64,000 nucleotides of DNA from Anaerosphaera aminiphila DSM 21120 (lineage in GTDB: Bacteria; Bacillota; Clostridia; Tissierellales; Peptoniphilaceae). Positions 34,910-43,471 of the stretch are shown in pieces. Position numbers and translations under genes: made by a program. The DNA is taken from positions 34,062-98,061 of the forward strand of contig NZ_FQXI01000007.1 in NCBI RefSeq assembly GCF_900129925.1, written 5' to 3'. Position 1 is the first letter of the stretch. Each line of letters begins with the position of its first letter. A model generated the notes under the pieces. The model saw nothing but the letters and a program-made list of their open reading frames with translations. It did not search any database and was not told where the DNA came from.

Positions 34910-35578
34910 ATGGATTATATTTGGTTTGATGATAAGAGTTCGATTATAAATCAACTCCCGAGGAATTTTAAGTCAGCAGCAATAATACTTAGCCCATTCA
35001 TTCAAATGCCATCAAATTGGGTGAGTTTCAAACAGAAAAATTGGTTTGAAGTAAAATATCCATCTGACGAGGAAATATTAAGATATGGTAAGGCTATCTC
35101 ATGGAAAACTATTGAGCAAGAAAGTAGTTTTAGTAATCATAAAGAACTTGCTGTGGCTTTAAAAACTTCAATTTTAGCACTAGAACCTGAATATTCAAGA
35201 ATTGATTTAATGGAAAAGATAAACCTAAAAAGAAACATATATTATCCATCTGAAGACAGTCTGTCGCCACTTTTAATTAAAGATTTTTTAAATGTGATTT
35301 CTTCAAAGGGCGCTAATAATCTTTACTTCTCAGCACCTACTCAGAACAAGAGTGGTATACTGCAAATTAAAACAACAACTACTCTAGATATATGTGATAT
35401 AAGTAATGGTGAATTAATGCTAGTTGATGAAAATTTTGAATTTGCTTTTTTAAGTTTATATGACTCATTTAGTACTCTATTTCTTACAAGGGAAAAGAAT
35501 ATTGCTAGTACTGTTCAAACTTTGAATTGGGAGGCAGTTGTTTGTGATGATAAGACAAGATTAAATTGGTATTTATAA
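34910..35578 (+). CDS. DUF2711-like protein, possible immunity-type protein
   Basis: The 222-residue protein starts DYIWFDDKSSIINQLPRNFKSAAIILSPF and resembles the DUF2711 family of Firmicutes. ATG 34910 is chosen because AAAAGGGGAGAT precedes it. No membrane segment or signal peptide. It is the first of eight small unrelated codirectional genes, each with its own ribosome site, typical of arrays of immunity proteins of polymorphic toxins; no toxin gene is adjacent. The family assignment is from memory of its N-terminal pattern and is moderate. Confidence 0.6.
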   Translation: MDYIWFDDKSSIINQLPRNFKSAAIILSPFIQMPSNWVSFKQKNWFEVKYPSDEEILRYGKAISWKTIEQESSFSNHKELAVALKTSILALEPEYSRIDLMEKINLKRNIYYPSEDSLSPLLIKDFLNVISSKGANNLYFSAPTQNKSGILQIKTTTTLDICDISNGELMLVDENFEFAFLSLYDSFSTLFLTREKNIASTVQTLNWEAVVCDDKTRLNWYL

Positions 35579-35735
35579 GATAAAGAATAGAACAAAATTC
35601 AAATATGGTATGGAGCGGATTGGTGCTAGTATATAACTATGGACACTAAACAAGGTTTTTAATATACTAAAGCTAAGCAAGTGTTCTCTATAAGTTGTTA
35701 TATTAGTATTTTTGTATTATATAGGGGGGACATAT

Positions 35736-36152
35736 TTGTACGGCTTAGATATAAATTTTGATTATGATTTTACAAAAGAATATAGATTCAAGTACGAAAG
35801 CCAATGTGACTGTGCTTATTGTATAAACTATTATAAAACTTTCAAAGAAAAGTATCCTAAAACATCTAAGTTCTTAGAAGAATTTGGTTTAGACATAGGG
35901 TTTCCATTAGAAATTATGCCATTAGAATATGACAAGATGGACAATGAGATGGGATATACATCCTATTATCCAGTTAAAGGTACTATGGATAAAGATGAGT
36001 TGATATTAAACTCGGATGGAATTGAGGTAAGAGTGTTTAAAGGTTCAGATTTAAATAATCCTTGTCCTAATCCTAAAATGGGAGAACCTTATTTAATTAT
36101 AGAGATATCTGAAATTAGGTTGCCATGGATTTTGGATGAAGATGTAGAGTAG
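35736..36152 (+). CDS. Small cytoplasmic protein of the immunity-like array
   Basis: The 138-residue protein has a CDCAYCINYYKTFKEKYPKT motif near the N-terminus and closes with EPYLIIEISEIRLPWILDE. This layout (a CxCxxC segment followed by a tyrosine-rich beta domain) resembles uncharacterised proteins found in toxin-immunity loci. TTG 35736 has GGGGGGA ahead. No partner toxin is seen. Confidence 0.6.
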   Translation: MYGLDINFDYDFTKEYRFKYESQCDCAYCINYYKTFKEKYPKTSKFLEEFGLDIGFPLEIMPLEYDKMDNEMGYTSYYPVKGTMDKDELILNSDGIEVRVFKGSDLNNPCPNPKMGEPYLIIEISEIRLPWILDEDVE

Positions 36153-36223
36153 ATATCTTTGTATGGGAAAAAAATAATTTAAGTTGTTAGATTTATTTGC
36201 ACTTATAAAATAGGAGAAAACAG

Positions 36224-36871
36224 ATGAATATAATAAAAATAGAGGGTATATCAGAATTATATCCCGAACCAATAGAAGGTACATCAGAGTGGTATTATTG
36301 TAAAGGGAGCAAAGACTATTTCTGTGATTTGTATGAAGCAGAGGAAATAGTCAAATCTGGAAAGGACTTTTCGGGCATGACTTGTCACTTAATTCATTAT
36401 CCAGAAGGAACTGTATACAGTCCATTTAAGCTTCAAGAAAACAGATATATTGAGGGACCAGTCTGGGATAATGGTAAGCTATATTTTCTGTCTGTTGATT
36501 TTAATATTCAGAGAATACAAATATATAGCTATTTACCAAATGTAGAAATAATTGAACTGATAAAAGAGTTACCACTTGGAATTGTTAAAGACTGTTACAA
36601 TCTTATGTTAAAGGTATCACCTATCACTCTTACGAGGGATGAAAATGAGGGTATCCTTGAAATTATCTGGCCCAATAATAGAGAAATTCAAGTAGGACCA
36701 ACTGAGACATTATTGTTTCGTGATGGAGATGATTTGTATTTATCAGAATGGCATGAGAATCCAGAGTATAATGAAAATGTAATTGTTAGAGATTTAAAAA
36801 CAGGAAAGATAAAAGAAAAACAACCAGGCTATCTATGCAGATTACCTGATGGAGTTTATTGGAGAATATAA
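36224..36871 (+). CDS. Beta-rich small protein of the immunity-like array, unknown
   Basis: The 215-residue soluble protein is rich in Tyr, Trp and Glu with repeated beta-like stretches (DNGKLYFLSVDFNIQRIQIYSYL; GDDLYLSEWHENPEYNENVIVRDL), which suggests a propeller-like or all-beta fold. TAGGAGAAAAC lies before the ATG. I recognise no family. Position and size fit the surrounding array. Confidence 0.6.
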   Translation: MNIIKIEGISELYPEPIEGTSEWYYCKGSKDYFCDLYEAEEIVKSGKDFSGMTCHLIHYPEGTVYSPFKLQENRYIEGPVWDNGKLYFLSVDFNIQRIQIYSYLPNVEIIELIKELPLGIVKDCYNLMLKVSPITLTRDENEGILEIIWPNNREIQVGPTETLLFRDGDDLYLSEWHENPEYNENVIVRDLKTGKIKEKQPGYLCRLPDGVYWRI

Positions 36872-36897
36872 TATATGGATGAATTATATTGTAGAGG

Positions 36898-37383
36898 GTG
36901 AATGTAAGAATGTATGGGGCAATCATAAACAAAGGAGAACAATATTATACTGATTTATATAAAGTTTTTAATGCAATTAATAATGTTCAGAAAAATTATA
37001 ATTGGCTAATCACTGATTGCGTATGCTATCCATCTACAAAACAATTTGCTGAAATTTTATCTAATGAATATTGTTGGTTAAGCGGTAGCGAATTAACTAG
37101 AATTGTTGAAAAGGAAAACTTTCAGTGGATTTGGGCAGTTTTATCGGGATTTGATAAGAGCATAACATTAGATGAAGTATTAGAGTATCCTCTACCCTAT
37201 GCAGAGGAATATACAGGATTTTGGGAAAATCCAATTTCTATACAACATCCTTTGGCAACTGTTGAAATTATTCCTTGGGACAGTTCACTTACATTAATTA
37301 TTAGTAGAGAGAGAAAAATAGTCGATGACTTTAAGGAAAGTTTCCCATTAAGCGAAGACTTAAACTATTATAATAAAAAATAG
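36898..37383 (+). CDS. Small protein, possibly DUF2691-like
   Basis: The 161-residue protein contains NYNWLITDCVCYPSTKQFAEIL and CWLSGSELTRIVEKENFQWIWAVLSGF, a pattern I associate loosely with DUF2691 proteins. It has no signal or membrane segment. It begins at GTG shortly after the previous gene; an in-frame ATG lies at 36910. It fits the row of small single-domain genes. Confidence 0.55.
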   Translation: MNVRMYGAIINKGEQYYTDLYKVFNAINNVQKNYNWLITDCVCYPSTKQFAEILSNEYCWLSGSELTRIVEKENFQWIWAVLSGFDKSITLDEVLEYPLPYAEEYTGFWENPISIQHPLATVEIIPWDSSLTLIISRERKIVDDFKESFPLSEDLNYYNKK

Positions 37384-37419
37384 GTATAGTACATTTAGTT
37401 ATAAGTGGAGGAATAGGTG

Positions 37420-37731
37420 ATGAGAAAAGAATTTGAAATTCAAGGGGCTGTAGAGGTTCCAAGTGAAGTAACGGAAGAAGAATTTGTAGATAAATTCATC
37501 AGCTTCATTGAATCTAATAATTGGTGGTTTGGTGGAGGGATTAGAGAAATTATTGATGGATTCTATATTAATCAAGATGGGACAAAAGGTGAGCATGTTT
37601 TAGATACTGATTTAAAAGAATTAATTTCAAAGGATAAAAGTGCAGAAGCAATAGAACTATTTATGAATTTAACAGGGGAAAGTTTAGAAGAAGCTAAAAG
37701 ACACATCAATAGTTTAAGTAAACTTTTATAG
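37420..37731 (+). CDS. 103-residue soluble protein of the array
   Basis: The product has a ferredoxin-like start (EFEIQGAVEVPSEVTEEEFVDKFISFIESNNWWFGGGI) and a C-terminal helical region (AIELFMNLTGESLEEAKRHINSL) resembling small ribosomal-protein-L7/L12-like or SMI1-associated helices. GGAGGAATAG is before the ATG. Unknown function. Confidence 0.6.
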   Translation: MRKEFEIQGAVEVPSEVTEEEFVDKFISFIESNNWWFGGGIREIIDGFYINQDGTKGEHVLDTDLKELISKDKSAEAIELFMNLTGESLEEAKRHINSLSKLL

Positions 37732-37759
37732 AAAAAATGTAAAAAATGAAGGTGATAGA

Positions 37760-38242
37760 GTGTCAAAATTGATAACTCCATTGGGAGTTTTTAGGATATT
37801 TGATAATGCTGTTGAGCTAGAATATAAAGCAGTTAAACTAGATGTTGATCCAGTTAGATTTCCGGATATTAACGGTAGGTTTAAAATAATGGTAGAGTAT
37901 GAAAATGATAAATTTCCACATTTAATTTATTGTACTTTACAAGGAATTGATTATCGTAAGGTAGAGTATAGAAATGAATCAGGAGAAAGATTAGAATGTA
38001 GATCAATTTATCAAGACAATATCAAGCTGTCTATTGGAATTGAGTGTGATACATATTATCTAGACGGAAAAAGGATAAGCAGCTATGATTATGATAGTGT
38101 ATATTTAAATAATGGCATAGGATATTCTATATTTCCTGTAACTAAGTCGAAAATACTTATTTTTGGTGTAGCTTGGATTAAAGAATATAACGAAATAAAT
38201 GAAATTCAAACATGGTTTCAAGCAGATCCAACACTTATGTAG
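37760..38242 (+). CDS. 160-residue beta-rich soluble protein of the array
   Basis: GTG start with GAAGGTGATAGA upstream. The product is beta-rich (FRIFDNAVELEYKAVKLDVDPVRF; FPHLIYCTLQGIDYRKVEY) with no recognised motif and no targeting signal. It is grouped with its neighbours by size, direction and spacing. Confidence 0.55.
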   Translation: MSKLITPLGVFRIFDNAVELEYKAVKLDVDPVRFPDINGRFKIMVEYENDKFPHLIYCTLQGIDYRKVEYRNESGERLECRSIYQDNIKLSIGIECDTYYLDGKRISSYDYDSVYLNNGIGYSIFPVTKSKILIFGVAWIKEYNEINEIQTWFQADPTLM

Positions 38243-38338
38243 TGAAGGAATTTTTGTAATTTGCATCATGTTAGAGTATATAAATTTGCCGTTAAGTTTA
38301 TATCCAAGTGATAGTATTTTAAGAAAGTGAGTATATGT

Positions 38339-38806
38339 GTGGAATATAATATAACATTTATGGTTAAATATGGTAAAGTTGCAAAAAATAATATAGCGCC
38401 AATTTTTGAAAGTTATGAATGGTGGCTAGGGTTAGTCTCAAAAGTTCTAAAAAATACAGATGAATTTGAAATGAGACTTTGGAAAGATGATGTGGAAGGT
38501 ATTCAATCTGGGCAAAGATTTGGAAAACAAGTTCCTAATAATAACACAATGGAAATAGTTTTTAAAGGTAAGCTGACTCCTGAACTAGAACAAGAGATTT
38601 TAACTAATTATTTAACTAAAGAAGGACATATCAAATGGTTTACTTTGAACTTAAAAAAAGGTAGCGAATATGTTTTTTCTAGTGCTAATTATGGAGATGA
38701 AACATTGATTACAGTTGATAGTATAGAGCAAGTCAATGTTATTCAGATGTGGGCTAAAGGATATCCAATAATATGGAGAGTGGACGTTTTTCAATGTGAA
38801 GGATAA
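38339..38806 (+). CDS. 155-residue soluble protein of the array
   Basis: The product contains NIAPIFESYEWWLGLVSKVLKNTDEFEMRLWKDD and ends TVDSIEQVNVIQMWAKGYPIIWRVDVFQ. I recognise no family. GTG 38339 has AAGAAAGTGAG ahead; an in-frame GTG at 38327 is an alternative. Same context as above. Confidence 0.55.
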   Translation: MEYNITFMVKYGKVAKNNIAPIFESYEWWLGLVSKVLKNTDEFEMRLWKDDVEGIQSGQRFGKQVPNNNTMEIVFKGKLTPELEQEILTNYLTKEGHIKWFTLNLKKGSEYVFSSANYGDETLITVDSIEQVNVIQMWAKGYPIIWRVDVFQCEG

Positions 38807-38931
38807 TAGAAGTTTATGTCGTATTTGTAGAATATTGCGTCACAAGAAATATTTATGAACAAAACTATAAATGGGAATTTGCTAAAATATATTGAACGGC
38901 GGATTATTTATATTTCTTTTGAGGTGTACTA

Positions 38932-39339
38932 TTGAAAATGAAGTATAAAATGAAAAAGTCATATAGAATTGTACAATTACTATTAGTTTGCTTTGGCTTT
39001 GTGTTGACTCTCATAAGATGGTTGAATGTTTTTAACAGTAATTTTGTAGTAATAAATCCTGAAATAACATCTCATATATCAAATTTTTCATTAAGTCTCT
39101 TAGCTTATCTCGCGATAGGTTCTTCGTGGCTGACATTTGGAGTGAAATTTCGTTTTGTATCTATTTTGGGGGCGTTTATGATTGTGGCTAATTTTATTTG
39201 CGAGACTTTAATGAGCTTTATTAATACTGTAGATATCGTTGATGCTATATATGGAACAATTGGAATTATACTAGTTTTTATTTATTTCTACTGCGCTAAT
39301 AGTAATGGATTGATTCAAATCAATTCAGACAATCAGTAG
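38932..39339 (+). CDS. Four-helix membrane protein
   Basis: The 135-residue protein has about four transmembrane helices (IVQLLLVCFGFVLTLIRWL; FSLSLLAYLAIGSSWLTFGV; VSILGAFMIVANFICETLM; AIYGTIGIILVFIYFYCA). TTG start with GAGGTG upstream, or ATG 38938. It is the only polytopic protein in the row, and may be an immunity protein to a membrane-acting toxin; that is speculation. Confidence 0.6.
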   Translation: MKMKYKMKKSYRIVQLLLVCFGFVLTLIRWLNVFNSNFVVINPEITSHISNFSLSLLAYLAIGSSWLTFGVKFRFVSILGAFMIVANFICETLMSFINTVDIVDAIYGTIGIILVFIYFYCANSNGLIQINSDNQ

Positions 39340-39510
39340 ATGTTTCAAAACATTTACGCTAAAGCTAATGAGCGTATTCCATATCAAACGAATTCCAATT
39401 TGTAAGGATGATTTAAAGAATTTGGGATTTAGTAACGACACATAGTTTATATTTAACGTCATAGCCGTATATTAATGCGTAATAACAACTTGAAATTATG
39501 GAGGTAAAAT

Positions 39511-39906
39511 ATGAAAAAGTATTTTATTATGATACTTACAATATGTATGATTTTAATGTTAACTGCTTGTGGGAATTCCAAGAGTGAAGTAGTAGGAGAA
39601 TATGATATAAGTAAGCTTGGTGGTGATTTTTTAAAAAGTGGTAACGAAGCTTATGCCATAGGGACTAATAAGGACGGAATGCCAATTTTTAAAGATACTG
39701 ACAAAGCTTTTAACCAAGCCATTATTGATTATACAGAAGGATTTACAGCTATTGAAGAAGAGTATGATTTAAAACCAATCAGTAAGAAAAATTGGGAAGA
39801 ATACAAAACTTATGGATGGCAATTAAATACTGATAATGAGGATGTACGAAAGCAGGGAAGTCAAATAACACAATTTTTTGATATATACGAGAACAGTTTT
39901 AAATAA
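39511..39906 (+). CDS. Small lipoprotein
   Basis: The 131-residue product starts with a lipoprotein signal (KKYFIMILTICMILMLTACGN) with lipobox LTAC and a mature hydrophilic domain. ATGGAGGTAAA ribosome site. It closes the array and is followed by a strong terminator. Lipoproteins occur as immunity factors against exported toxins, but no function can be read. Confidence 0.7.
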   Translation: MKKYFIMILTICMILMLTACGNSKSEVVGEYDISKLGGDFLKSGNEAYAIGTNKDGMPIFKDTDKAFNQAIIDYTEGFTAIEEEYDLKPISKKNWEEYKTYGWQLNTDNEDVRKQGSQITQFFDIYENSFK

Positions 39907-39955
39907 TGAACATTATTTATAAAGACTGTAACAAATAAAATTTTAAAATAAGATT

Positions 39956-39996
39956 AAACACCTAATACATGGCACCATCCGTATTAGGTGTTTTTT
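39956..39996 (+). terminator. Strong terminator at the end of the small-gene array
   Basis: A perfect 13-pair stem (AAACACCTAATAC with GTATTAGGTGTTT) encloses a 12-base loop that can itself pair (ATGG-CA-CCAT) and is followed by TTTTTT. Confidence 0.88.
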
Positions 39997-40027
39997 GACT
40001 TTATAGGAAATTGCTCCAAATTTCCTA

Positions 40028-40062
40028 GGTAAAAAAATAATGCCTGCTCGAAAGGCAGGCAT
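40028..40062 (-). terminator. Terminator for the leftward IS91-associated genes
   Basis: ATGCCTGC pairs with GCAGGCAT at 40040-40047 and 40055-40062; read leftward it is followed by TTATTTTTTTACC. It lies 20 bases past the stop of the small leftward gene. Confidence 0.75.
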
Positions 40063-40082
40063 AGGAAAATTAGACGAGTAGG

Positions 40083-40283
40083 TTAAAAGATATAAAAGCC
40101 TTCTTCACCAAAATCGTCTTCAAGGTCATCGTCTTCATGTAGAAAATAATCCATATCCAAAAGGTCACTGTCGCTCATGTTTCTTATATCATTAGCTGTC
40201 ATACCTTCAGGGGGATTTTGAATATATTTTTTTCTTAGTTCCTCTGTACGATTATTCAAAACATTGTCCTCCGTTTTTAACAT
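40083..40283 (-). CDS. Small acidic protein accompanying the IS91-family transposase
   Basis: The 66-residue protein (NPPEGMTANDIRNMSDSDLLDMDYFLHEDDDLEDDFGEEG) is acidic in its second half. I have seen similar small frames downstream of IS91-type transposases in Clostridia. It lies 33 bases beyond the transposase stop on the same strand, behind a purine-rich ribosome site. Function unknown. Confidence 0.65.
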   Translation of the reverse strand: MLKTEDNVLNNRTEELRKKYIQNPPEGMTANDIRNMSDSDLLDMDYFLHEDDDLEDDFGEEGFYIF

Positions 40284-40316
40284 TATTTTATCACATAAGG
40301 AGAAAACTGTGAATCG

Positions 40317-41474
40317 TTAATTAAAAGCAGGAGACCTGCACCCTTTGGCTTTAGCCATTACCTTTTCATACATTTCATCCAGAGGAACTCTTTTGTGGTT
40401 ATGGTAGAGTTCTAAAAATACCATAGTGTTGCCGCATTTAGGGCATGTGAGAGGATCATATCCAAAAGAAGTTAAGATACATTCTCTCCAGCTATTAAAA
40501 GAAAGAAGAATACCATGTTTTTCTTTTGATATAGCATGATTTAGTTTTTTGTCAGATTTACGATGTCTTGCATAGATTCCGTAGTACCTGATCATTTTAA
40601 AATGTTTTTCTGGGATGTGCCTAATAAGTCGATTGATGAATTCAAGAGCCGGAATGGTCTCTGTGATTAGTTCGTTATCTTCATGACGATGATAGTGAAA
40701 AGTGATATTTTCACCATCATATTTATCAATTCGGGATGTTGCAATAACAGGCCTACCGAGATAGCGACCAATATATTTGATGACAGCACTTGGTTTACAT
40801 CTATTAGGTTTAGCATAGACATAAAAACCATTTTTCTGATTTTTGTAAACAGAAGCTTTTACTTTTTTAAAAGATGTGTCTAAATGTTTTGATATTTCAT
40901 TTAGTAAGGCGGTTTGGAAGGCATTACGTAAGAAAGTATAGTTGAAATGGGTTTTGCTTCGCCAAAGTCCGCTGTTACCAAGTCCACCTTCAGAGACTAG
41001 ACAATGAATATGAGGATTCCACTTTAAATCTCTTCCAAAAGTGTGAAGAACAAGGATGAAGCCAGGAGTAAAACATTCAGTTTTGTTATCTTTATGAAAC
41101 ATTCGCAGCATAATGCTTCGAACAGCAGAAAATAAACAGTTAAGAAGTTCACGGTCTTTAAGAAAAAAAGGACGCAATTCTTCAGCAATAGTAAAGACAC
41201 AATGACGATGCTGAACATTAATTATTTTAAAAGACATAGCTGTAGTGCGGTCTATGGAGTATTTATTTCCACAGGTAGGGCAGAAGCGACTGTGGCAGCG
41301 AAAAGGAACAAATTTTAGTTCACCACATTCAGTACAGCCGTACATTGCACCACCATAGGAAGGATCGCCACAGTTTAGCATCTTGTCGACGTTTTCAACT
41401 ACTGAATCGCGAGGATGCAAAATATATAACATTTCTTCATAATGGTTAGTAAAAATCTTTTGTAATATATTCAT
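40317..41474 (-). CDS. IS91-family transposase
   Basis: The 385-residue protein has the N-terminal zinc-finger pattern (CGDPSYGGAMYGCTECGELKFVPFRCHSRFCPTCG), the HUH motif WNPHIHCLV and the Y2 active-site region (VIKYIGRYLGRPVIA) of rolling-circle IS91 transposases, and a C-terminal CPKCG. I chose the ATG at 41474 (NILQKIFTNHYEEMLYILHPRDSVVENVD) because family members begin there. The gene appears intact. IS91 elements lack terminal inverted repeats, so the ends of the element are not defined. Confidence 0.9.
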   Translation of the reverse strand: MNILQKIFTNHYEEMLYILHPRDSVVENVDKMLNCGDPSYGGAMYGCTECGELKFVPFRCHSRFCPTCGNKYSIDRTTAMSFKIINVQHRHCVFTIAEELRPFFLKDRELLNCLFSAVRSIMLRMFHKDNKTECFTPGFILVLHTFGRDLKWNPHIHCLVSEGGLGNSGLWRSKTHFNYTFLRNAFQTALLNEISKHLDTSFKKVKASVYKNQKNGFYVYAKPNRCKPSAVIKYIGRYLGRPVIATSRIDKYDGENITFHYHRHEDNELITETIPALEFINRLIRHIPEKHFKMIRYYGIYARHRKSDKKLNHAISKEKHGILLSFNSWRECILTSFGYDPLTCPKCGNTMVFLELYHNHKRVPLDEMYEKVMAKAKGCRSPAFN

Positions 41475-41602
41475 ACTTCCATTATGTAGCAAAGCAACAA
41501 AAAAATAAAGACCCAAATCCCCTCAAGATTGAGGGGCAGGGGTGTTGAAGTGTCGAAGACACTTATTTATGCCTAGGAGAATATATGCAAAGAATTAGAA
41601 GC

Positions 41603-41656
41603 CCTCCTTGTGTGAATTTCATTTTCAAACAAAAGAAATTCATGTCAACAAGGAGG
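41603..41656 (+). promoter_or_regulatory. Hairpin that masks the ribosome binding site of the sigma-like gene
   Basis: CCTCCTTG (41603-41610) pairs perfectly with CAAGGAGG (41649-41656), the ribosome site, and TGAATTTC (41613-41620) pairs with GAAATTCA (41635-41642). The start codon is at 41665. The stem holds the entire ribosome site, so translation should need melting or a competing structure. Confidence 0.65.
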
Positions 41657-41664
41657 AAAAATTA

Positions 41665-41898
41665 ATGGACAAAGAATACTATTTATTTTTAGAAGGAAAG
41701 AAAGTGGTTGTTAGCAAGGAAGTGTATCTTGCTTATCATAGTGAATTGAATAAAGAGAAATATCAAATGAGAAGAGACAGGTTAAATAACTGTTTCTTTT
41801 TTTGTTCCTATGATCATGATGGTAATTTTGAAGAAAATTTAGAAGATCTGGAATTTGATGTTGAAAAAATTATCGAAACTAAGGAATGTTTATGGTAA
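41665..41898 (+). pseudogene. N-terminal piece of a sigma-70-like ICE regulator cut by an IS21-type insertion
   Basis: The 77-codon frame (EYYLFLEGKKVVVSKEVYLAYHSELNKEKYQMRRDRLNN, later DVEKIIETKECLW) resembles the N-terminal part of the sigma-factor-like proteins of Firmicutes mobile elements, which continue with an HTH domain of similar size. Here the frame stops eight bases before the left repeat of the IS21-type element, and no remaining half is seen on the other side. AAGGAGGAAAAATTA is the ribosome site, masked by a hairpin. Confidence 0.6.
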
Positions 41899-42011
41899 TC
41901 TAAAAGTGGTCCAATAATCAATCGAATATTAATTGAAAACTGGTCCAAAAAATAATACAATCTCCATATACAAAAACAGTATATCGGAGGTAGCAGGGAG
42001 TGATAGTATTA

Positions 42012-43471
42012 ATGGACAAGCACGCAATTATTAGATTAAAAAAGGAGGGTCATTCAAATAGAAAAGTAGCAGGAATACTTCATATTGACCGAAAACAGTG
42101 GCTAAGTATTGGAATGAATATCTGGAGCAAATGGAGGGATTAACTGATGAGGGTGCTAATGTAAAGGGCATCCAAGAAGAAATCTGTTCAGAACCTACAT
42201 ATGATACTTCTGGTAGGAAATGTCGCAAATACACCAAAGAAATGGATATGTATTTAGATGAAATTCTTGCTGATGAAGTTGAAAAAGGCAAACTTTTAGG
42301 CAGAAATAAGCAACAATTAACTCAGGTTCAAATTTATGACTTAATTGTGGCAAAAGGCTTTGATATAAGTCTTTCTACTATAACTAATAAAATCAGGGAA
42401 AAAAGGAACAAACCAAAAGAGTGTTTTATTCGTCAAGAATACGATTACGGTGACCGATTAGAGTATGATTTTGTGGAAGTGAAATTAGTGATTGATGGAG
42501 AATTAGGAACCTACCATATGGCTGTATTATCATCACCTGCAGGTGATTTCAGATGGGCTTTTCTTTATAAAAATCAAAAGAAAGAAGTCTTTATGGATTC
42601 TCATGTAAGATTTTTTGAAATGATGGGTGGTACATACAAAGAAGTAGTTTATGATAACATAAAAAATGTTGTAACACGCTTTATTGGAAGGAATGAAAAA
42701 GAATTGAATAGTGATCTAATAAAACTATCCCTTTATTATGGTTTTGATATTAACGTAACGAATTGTTTTAAGGGTAATGAAAAGGGTCATGTGGAAAGTA
42801 GTGTTAAAATCATCAGAAACAAAGTGTATGCAATGCACTATAAATTCAAAACATTTGAGGAAGCAGTAAACTACTTGCAACAAGAGCTAATAGTATTAAA
42901 TGAAAAAAGCAAAATAAAAGAAGAAAGGGATTATCTGCTTCCTTACAAGCCTAAACTAGAGCTAGCAAATATAAAATCTGTTAAAGTTAATAAGTACAGT
43001 TTTGTACGCATTGATAATAATTATTATTCTGTTCCAGAATATCTTGTAGGTAAAGAAGTTACAGCAAAAGTTTATTATGATGACATAATTATATATTCCA
43101 ATCTCCATCATGTATGTGAGCATAAAAAAATAGATGGAGCGAATGAAATAAGTACTGATACCAGGCATTACCTAGATACACTCGCTAAAAAGCCAGGAGC
43201 TATTAAAAACTCCTATGCTTTAAAAAGCCTACCAAAGCTCAAATCCATCTATGATACTTATTTTAGCAAAAAACCAAAAGAATTCATAGACCTAATCAGA
43301 AAAAATCAAAACAAAAATATAGATGAGATAGTTGAAATTCTATCTCCTGATTTATCATCAAATATAATCGCATTTAGCACAACAAAAAATCATATTAATT
43401 TAGGTGATATAACACGCTCACAGACGAATAAATACAATGAACTTTGCATAAAAGGAAGGATACCGTTATGA
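42012..43471 (+). pseudogene. istA: IstA transposase with a one-base frameshift near the N-terminus
   Basis: From ATG 42012 a typical IstA start (DKHAIIRLKKEGHSNRKVAGILHIDRK) runs into the wrong frame at the A-run 42092-42095; one more A would restore DRKTVAKYWNEYLEQ. The rest (from 42098 to the stop) is intact: HTH remainder, DDE rve domain (RLEYDFVEVKL, GGTYKEVVYDNIKNV, NEKGHVESSV) and C-terminal region. Whether this is a real mutation, a programmed slip in the A-run or a sequencing error cannot be settled here. Confidence 0.82.

Noticed and set aside
42012..42097. IstA reading frame taken as starting only at GTG 42098
   Set aside because: The preceding frame encodes the expected IstA HTH start, so the gene is better described as frameshifted than as short.
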